Shown one piece after another: positions 59,251 through 64,000 of a DNA stretch of 64,000 bases. The number at the start of each line of letters is the position of its first letter. The stretch's first letter is position 1. Position numbers and translations under genes: made by a program. This DNA comes from Viscum album. Lineage: Eukaryota > Streptophyta > Magnoliopsida > Santalales > Viscaceae. Location: positions 1,396,950,688-1,397,014,687 of the forward strand of contig OY728131.1 of NCBI GenBank assembly GCA_963277665.1, in the 5' to 3' direction. The notes under the pieces were generated by a model. That model was given only the letters and a program-made list of their open reading frames with translations. It was not told the DNA's origin and made no database searches.

Positions 59251-60384
59251 TGACTAGTTATTAATTACAATAGAACTCCTATCATACATCTAAAAGATGT
59301 TTAATCTACTGGTTTCCCAACCTCATCAAGATCAAAAGTGTTTGAGGCACCGATTCGAGTACTTATACTTTTAGTGTGGTCATATCCATACTTCTTAATA
59401 AGATCTTTAATATAATTATGTTGAGATATAAAATTTCCTTCTTGTTTTTGAGAAATCTGAAACCAATATTTTTTTTAACTTACCCATTATACTCATTTCA
59501 AACTCCGATTTCTTGAGATTCGTAAATGAATCAGTTAAGGATTACTGAGTTGATCTGAATATAATGCCATCAACATAAATTTGAAAAATAAAATCATTTT
59601 ACTTATCTTTCTTTATAAAAAGTGTTGGATCTGTAGTTCCCTTAACATAATTGTTTTGTAAAAAAATCATGTAAGTCTATCATACTAGGCTCTAGGGGAT
59701 TGTTTAAGTCCCTATAAAGCTTTGGTAAGTTTGTAAACATGTTTAGGATACTTTGTGTCTTCAAAACCAGGAGGTTGTTCAAAAAAAAACTTTCTATTGA
59801 ACATATCTATTAAGGAAAACACACTTCACATCCATTTGGAAAAGTTTGAAATTGAAAAATGCTGCAAAGGCTAGTAGAATACGGATAGATTCAAGTCTAG
59901 CTACTAGAGCATAGGTTTCTTCATAGTATATTCCTTCTCATTTATTATAGACTTAAGCAACTAATCTTTCTTTATTTCTTTAAATGATTCAATTTTCATT
60001 ACATTTATTTCTAAAGACCCACTTTACTCCAATTACATAAGTTTATTTAGGTCTTTCAACCAAGGTCCAGACATTGTTCCTTTAAAATTCATTTAGTTCA
60101 TCTTTCATAGCTTTAATCCAATCATCACATAAAGATTCACCAGTGATTTTAGGTTCTAATTGGGAAAAAAATTCTAGATTATATACTTCATTTCTTAAAG
60201 AAATTATAGTTCTTACAAGTTGATTTACATCACCAATGATACTATCACTGGGATTATTCTTAGGAAAAAATTGATTTGGGTTTTGTAAAACCTGTTCATC
60301 AACATAAGGTAAAAAATATTCTGGGGTAAATACTTTAGAAAAATTTTCTTGAGTTTTTTCCTGATTAGAAGAATATTCCATCAA
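59251..60384 (-). pseudogene. Copia reverse transcriptase, decayed
   Basis: The entry to RT (WIKAMKDELNEF) closes an open piece at 60082-60384. Further on, FQMDVKCVFLN near 59820 is the copia KTAFLNG region, and EQPPGFED near 59770 follows. The catalytic box reads QIYVDGIIF (59560-59585): YVDD has become YVDG, which removes a metal-binding aspartate. Several stops follow. Confidence 0.87.
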
Positions 60385-61330
60385 CGGTTGATAATCAATT
60401 TGTTAAAAAACATTCGAATATGTTGGTTGGGGTTGTTTAAAAACAAAAGGACCGGTTTCATCAAATTTAACATGTAATTTTTCTTCAACAGTACACGATT
60501 TTTTTTAAAAACTCTATAATACTTAGAAGTTGTGGAATAGCCTAAGAAAATCCCTTCATCGGATTTGGATACAAATTTATGTAAGTTATCTTTAGTATTC
60601 AAGATGAATACTTTGCATCCAAATACTTTGAAGTAAGAAACTTTAGGTTTTCGACTAGTCCATAACTTATAAGGTGTTTTATTAAGAAAAGTTCTGATTA
60701 AAACACGATTTATAGTATAGAAATTAGTAATAAAAACGTCATCCCAAAAGTGTTTAGAAATATAATATTCACTCAACATGGCTCTTTTTATCTATTGAAG
60801 AATACAGTTTCTTCTTTCAACAACACCATTTTGTTGAGGAGTTCTTGGAGTTGAGAGGTTATGAGTAATGCCTTTATTACTACAAAAGTTTTCAAAATAG
60901 AAATTTTCAAATTCTACCCCATGATCACTATGAATAGTTATCAATGGAAGGTTTTTCTCATTTTTAACTTTGGATAAAAAAGATTTAAAATAAGAAAAGA
61001 CTTCAAATTTCTTTGCTAGAAAATAGACCCATGTAAATCTAGTGTAATCATCAACTAAAAAAAATACATAGTATTTTCATCCAATAATTCCAGTTTGTGT
61101 TAGACAAAAAATATCCACATGCACTAGATGTAATGCATTAGAATTTGAGACTTCAATAATTTATTTGAATATTGACTTATTTTGCTTTCTATATTGATAA
61201 GGATTACATACTTTTGAATAATCAAATCTAAGCTCTGGTAGATCCTTAACAAGTCTTTTCTTTGAGAGTTTTCATAAGTTTATAAGATTAAAATGTCTTA
61301 GTATTCTATGCCATAACCAAGATCGATCTT
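60385..61330 (-). pseudogene. Copia integrase, nearly intact core
   Basis: Minus-strand order: a GAG-pre-integrase zinc region (WLWHRILRHFNL near 61290, CNPY near 61205 where the second Cys is lost), then the catalytic core. Its D-D-E residues all look present: LVHVD near 61110, IHSDHGVEFENF near 60925, and QQNGVVERRN near 60820. The C-terminal domain NKTPYKLW...VSYFKVFGCKVF...SDEGIFLGYS lies in an open piece at 60381-60779. There is a stop just after the VVERRN region and at least one before the core. Confidence 0.88.
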
Positions 61331-61599
61331 CCATTACACTAAGTCAAGGTAAGTTTTGGATCCTAAAGTCTTATAAGTTAAGTGTATAAACATTCTCATG
61401 CATATGGGAAAAGAGAATAAACTCTTCCTTGGAATTTTTTACTAGGCGTTTATCATTCCTAAAATTCATAAGGTTACCTTCATCACATAATTGGATTATT
61501 AATATAAAGTTGTGATTAAGACCCTCACTAAATAAAACATTTGAAATTAAGGATTTTCCAAGAAGAACAATGTTACATATACCAACAATTTATCCTTGA

Positions 61600-61760
61600 T
61601 CATTGTCTAAGGAAGTGACTTTTCCACCTTTCATCTTCAATATTTTTTCAAAAATTATTTTGTTACCAGTTATGTTTTGGGAACATCCACTATCCATTTA
61701 CCATGTATTATTGTTGGAACTTTCTTTGTTTTCCTAAAAATAAAATAATTATACTTTCGG
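61600..61760 (-). pseudogene. Copia protease remnant
   Basis: W-stop-MDSGCSQNITGN on the minus strand (61670-61706). The D-S-G triad (61686-61694) of the aspartic protease is kept, but a stop replaces a hydrophobic residue just before it. Confidence 0.8.
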
Positions 61761-63693
61761 AATCCAAACTTGTTTGGATCCAGAATTGTTAGAAAGTAAA
61801 ATATTAGGTATCCACATTTGTTTAGAAAAGTGAACTTTATGAAAACCTAAATATTGGATTTTGTTTAAAGAATAGTTTTTCTCCCACTTTCCACTACTTT
61901 GACACTTTGTGAAAAAAGGATCACTTTGAAGTGTACAAAATAGTTGTGACAAAAAACTGGTTTTGAGCAAGAATAACCAAACCCAGAACTATTACTTATA
62001 GGATGAAGTTGTGAATACATTTTATCAAATTCTTTCCTTCTAAAAGTAAAATTTGAAAAAAGTTTCTTTAAGGAAAATATTTTAGATTTTAGTCTTATGA
62101 CTAAATTATTATCCTCATAGTCATTAGTCATAGAATTTGAGTTACTATCTAAAACATTTTTCTTAGAAATAACATTTTCTAAATCCTTAGAAAGTTTATC
62201 CTTCTCAGAATTTACTTCCTCAAGGTTTTTGGAAATATTTTTAAAATAAAGGATTTTATTATGAAGATATTTTGAAAGATATGATACCTTTTTTTGTTAA
62301 AATAGTGATTCAGGAATTTTCCTTATCAAGTTTCTTATTGATCTTACTATTTTCATTCTTAAGCAACTTGGAAAACCTAGACACCTCTTCAAAAGAAGGT
62401 AAAGAATTATCTTCTTCTGAGGAATATTCTTCATCCCAATATTCATAATACTTTTCATCAGGGAAATTAGAATTCAAAGATATTTTGGTTAAGGATTCTA
62501 CTGTGTGTACCTTATCAATGAGACATTGATTTTCAGTAGGAATTTTGGCTATAAGACCAATATTATTCTTCCTAGAAGATTCACTATCTGAATTTTCATT
62601 AGAAGAGTCTCCACCATTACCACTACATGGATCATTAGCTTTCAGTACTTTCTTAGATTTAGACTTTTAGAACTCCTTCTTTTTCCTTTCTGAATTACTA
62701 TACTCTATTTCTTTTCTTTTGATCATAGGAAAGTCTAGTTTGATATAACCTGCCTTATTGCATTCATAACAAGTCACTTATGAGTTTTTCTTATCCTTTA
62801 TATCTTTCTTCTTGTATCTATATTTTAAATTCTTTCTTTCCCACAATCTTTTTCATTCTTTGAGAAAGTTTGGTAAGTTCATTCTTAGAATGATCACCAT
62901 CTCTTGATTCAGATATAACAGTAGGTTTATTGGATTTTGATCTAGTAACTCTTTCAAGAGTCTTGGATTTCATATGATTTGATGTAGTAGTGAAAGAAAC
63001 ACTTCTATTACCATTATTTTTATTATTGATATCTACATCTCTCTTCATTCTAGTTTTATGTTGTAGAAGAGTCCTGAATAACTCATCAAGAGTGATGTTT
63101 GAAACTTTCCTATTCTCATAAATATATATTCTTTTGAATTCTCATTTATTTGGAATAATATCTATTATCTTATCCACAAGAATCTCATCATCAAGTCCTT
63201 TCTCACCCATAGATTGAAGGCTGTTGACAATAGTCATAAACCTTTATTAAACATTTCATACAGGTTCTCCATAAGGAAACATAAAACTATGATATTCATC
63301 TCTAAGCATAGCACTTCTTATTTCAATAACCTTGGATGTGATAAAATGTGTAACTTCTAATTTCTTCCAGATTCTATTAGCAGATTCACATGACAAAATA
63401 TAGCTATAGTTTTTTCTAGTCATGGAATATAATAAAGTATTGCGTACCTTAAATTTAAGTTGATACTCTTGTTTTTCTTGATTTGTGATTTTTTTTATTT
63501 CCTTGTCTAGAATCTTGTAGTCTCCAATTAATATAACAAACTTATCCACACTAGTATTGATAATCAAATTATTCATCCTATATATCCAATATTCATAGTC
63601 ATTTCCATCAAAAATTGGGGGCTTGGTATGATTTAGGTTATCTATTGATTCAACATTCATTCCTGTCATTCTGTAAGAAAATACAAAAGTCAT
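61761..63693 (-). pseudogene. Copia gag (UBN2-type) with degenerate zinc knuckle
   Basis: The 5' part (63256-63693) is open for 145 codons and reads KPPIFDGNDYEYWIYRMNN, then a region ending ...SANRIWKKLEVTH and MLRDEYHSFMF, the standard UBN2 gag layout of Sireviruses. The likely start is the ATG at 63669 (MTGMNVES). A second piece follows at 62818-63048. The zinc knuckle (62735-62790) reads CYECNKAGYIKLDFP: the CCHC residues His and the last Cys are replaced by Tyr and Phe. Frame changes and stops separate the pieces. Confidence 0.83.
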
Positions 63694-63819
63694 TTACACA
63701 AAAAGGATTAGTATAAAAAGTATATAAACAAAGAGTTTATAAGAAGATCTTAAACACGTAAAGTTAAGCAATAAAATTTGAGCAAGAAAAATTATATGCA
63801 AGTATAAGTATTTCAGAGA

Positions 63820-63834
63820 CCTCCTCTGATACCA
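63820..63834 (-). other. Primer-binding site of the Sirevirus
   Basis: Minus-strand TGGTATCAGAGGAGG, complementary to the 3' end of tRNA-iMet, two bases from the 5' LTR end. Confidence 0.88.
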
Positions 63835-63836
63835 AT

Positions 63837-64000
63837 TATAGGATTGAAATGTATATGGAGATTTCTCAATTACAAGAGGGTGGGTGAATTATAGTTTTTA
63901 AAACATTCATTTTTATCCTTAAGAAAATATATGCTTAATAAAATTAAACAATATGGATTCACAAACCCTCTTTAGTTCTTAACAAAGAAGCTAACTTTCT
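63837..64000 (-). repeat. 5' LTR of the Sirevirus, first 164 bases only
   Basis: TATAGGATTGAAATG... matches the 3' LTR from 53676 onward (shared AATTACAAGAGGG, TTTTATCCTTAA, GATTCACAAACCCTCTTTAGTT). The terminal TG on the plus strand has mutated to TA. The rest of the LTR lies beyond the window. Confidence 0.88.

Larger units (their letters stand above)
53676..64000 (-). mobile_element. Sirevirus-type Ty1/copia retrotransposon, cut by the window end
   Basis: Reads from right to left: 5' LTR (63837 to beyond the window), primer-binding site, gag, protease, integrase, RT, RNase H, an extra env-like ORF region, several polypurine tracts and a 1.53-kb 3' LTR. INT before RT marks Ty1/copia. The extra ORF, multiple polypurine motifs, long LTR and UBN2-type gag mark the Sirevirus (SIRE1/Maximus) lineage. 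Stops and frame changes occur in each gene, though the integrase core is nearly clean, so the copy is moderately young. Confidence 0.9.

Overview
The window is nuclear DNA of a seed plant, most likely a flowering plant with a large, AT-rich, transposon-packed genome. The evidence is a spliced nine-exon gene with GT-AG introns of about 100-340 bp, nested Ty3/gypsy and Ty1/copia LTR elements primed by tRNA-iMet, a Sirevirus-type copia element, a TRIM, tRNA-derived SINEs and a CACTA transposon end. There is no bacterial or organellar gene order. The species cannot be named from the sequence.

Layout. 1-1341 is featureless AT-rich DNA. 1342-23269 is one old minus-strand gypsy (Tekay/Del-like) element with 2.5-2.6 kb LTRs. 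Its RNase H domain is split by a second, plus-strand LTR element at 5764-17690. That nested element has unusually long LTRs (about 4.7-4.9 kb) around only 2.4 kb of gag remnant, which itself carries a SINE. The 5' LTR of the nested element has lost its promoter segment. In its place is a foreign stretch holding a 352-codon open reading frame of unknown identity. 23393-23987 is a miniature LTR element (TRIM). About 26049-39939 is a second plus-strand gypsy element, into which two solo LTRs were inserted: one of 1.34 kb (28034-29373) and a strikingly GC- and CpG-rich one of 4.8 kb (32031-36855). Each has a perfect 5-bp target duplication. 40480-42900 looks like another decayed LTR.

43473-45980 (minus) is the only convincing host gene: a complete EBP1/PA2G4 homologue (ERBB3-binding protein 1, a growth and ribosome-biogenesis regulator). 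Its nine exons join in frame to 388 residues, and telo-box motifs lie upstream of its start codon. Beyond it come a duplicated minisatellite block (47220-48160), an LTR-like fragment (48725-49270), a possible SINE, more than 1 kb of AATAAAT-type simple repeat, and the terminus of a CACTA transposon ending at 52323.

53676 to the window end is a minus-strand Sirevirus (copia) element: 1.5-kb 3' LTR, several polypurine tracts, an env-like extra ORF region, RNase H, RT, integrase, protease, gag, primer-binding site, and the first 164 bases of the 5' LTR. All retroelement reading frames carry stops or catalytic-site changes, so none looks autonomous, although the Sirevirus integrase is nearly intact. 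The window tells a story of successive nested insertions and solo-LTR formation around one conserved, transcribable gene.
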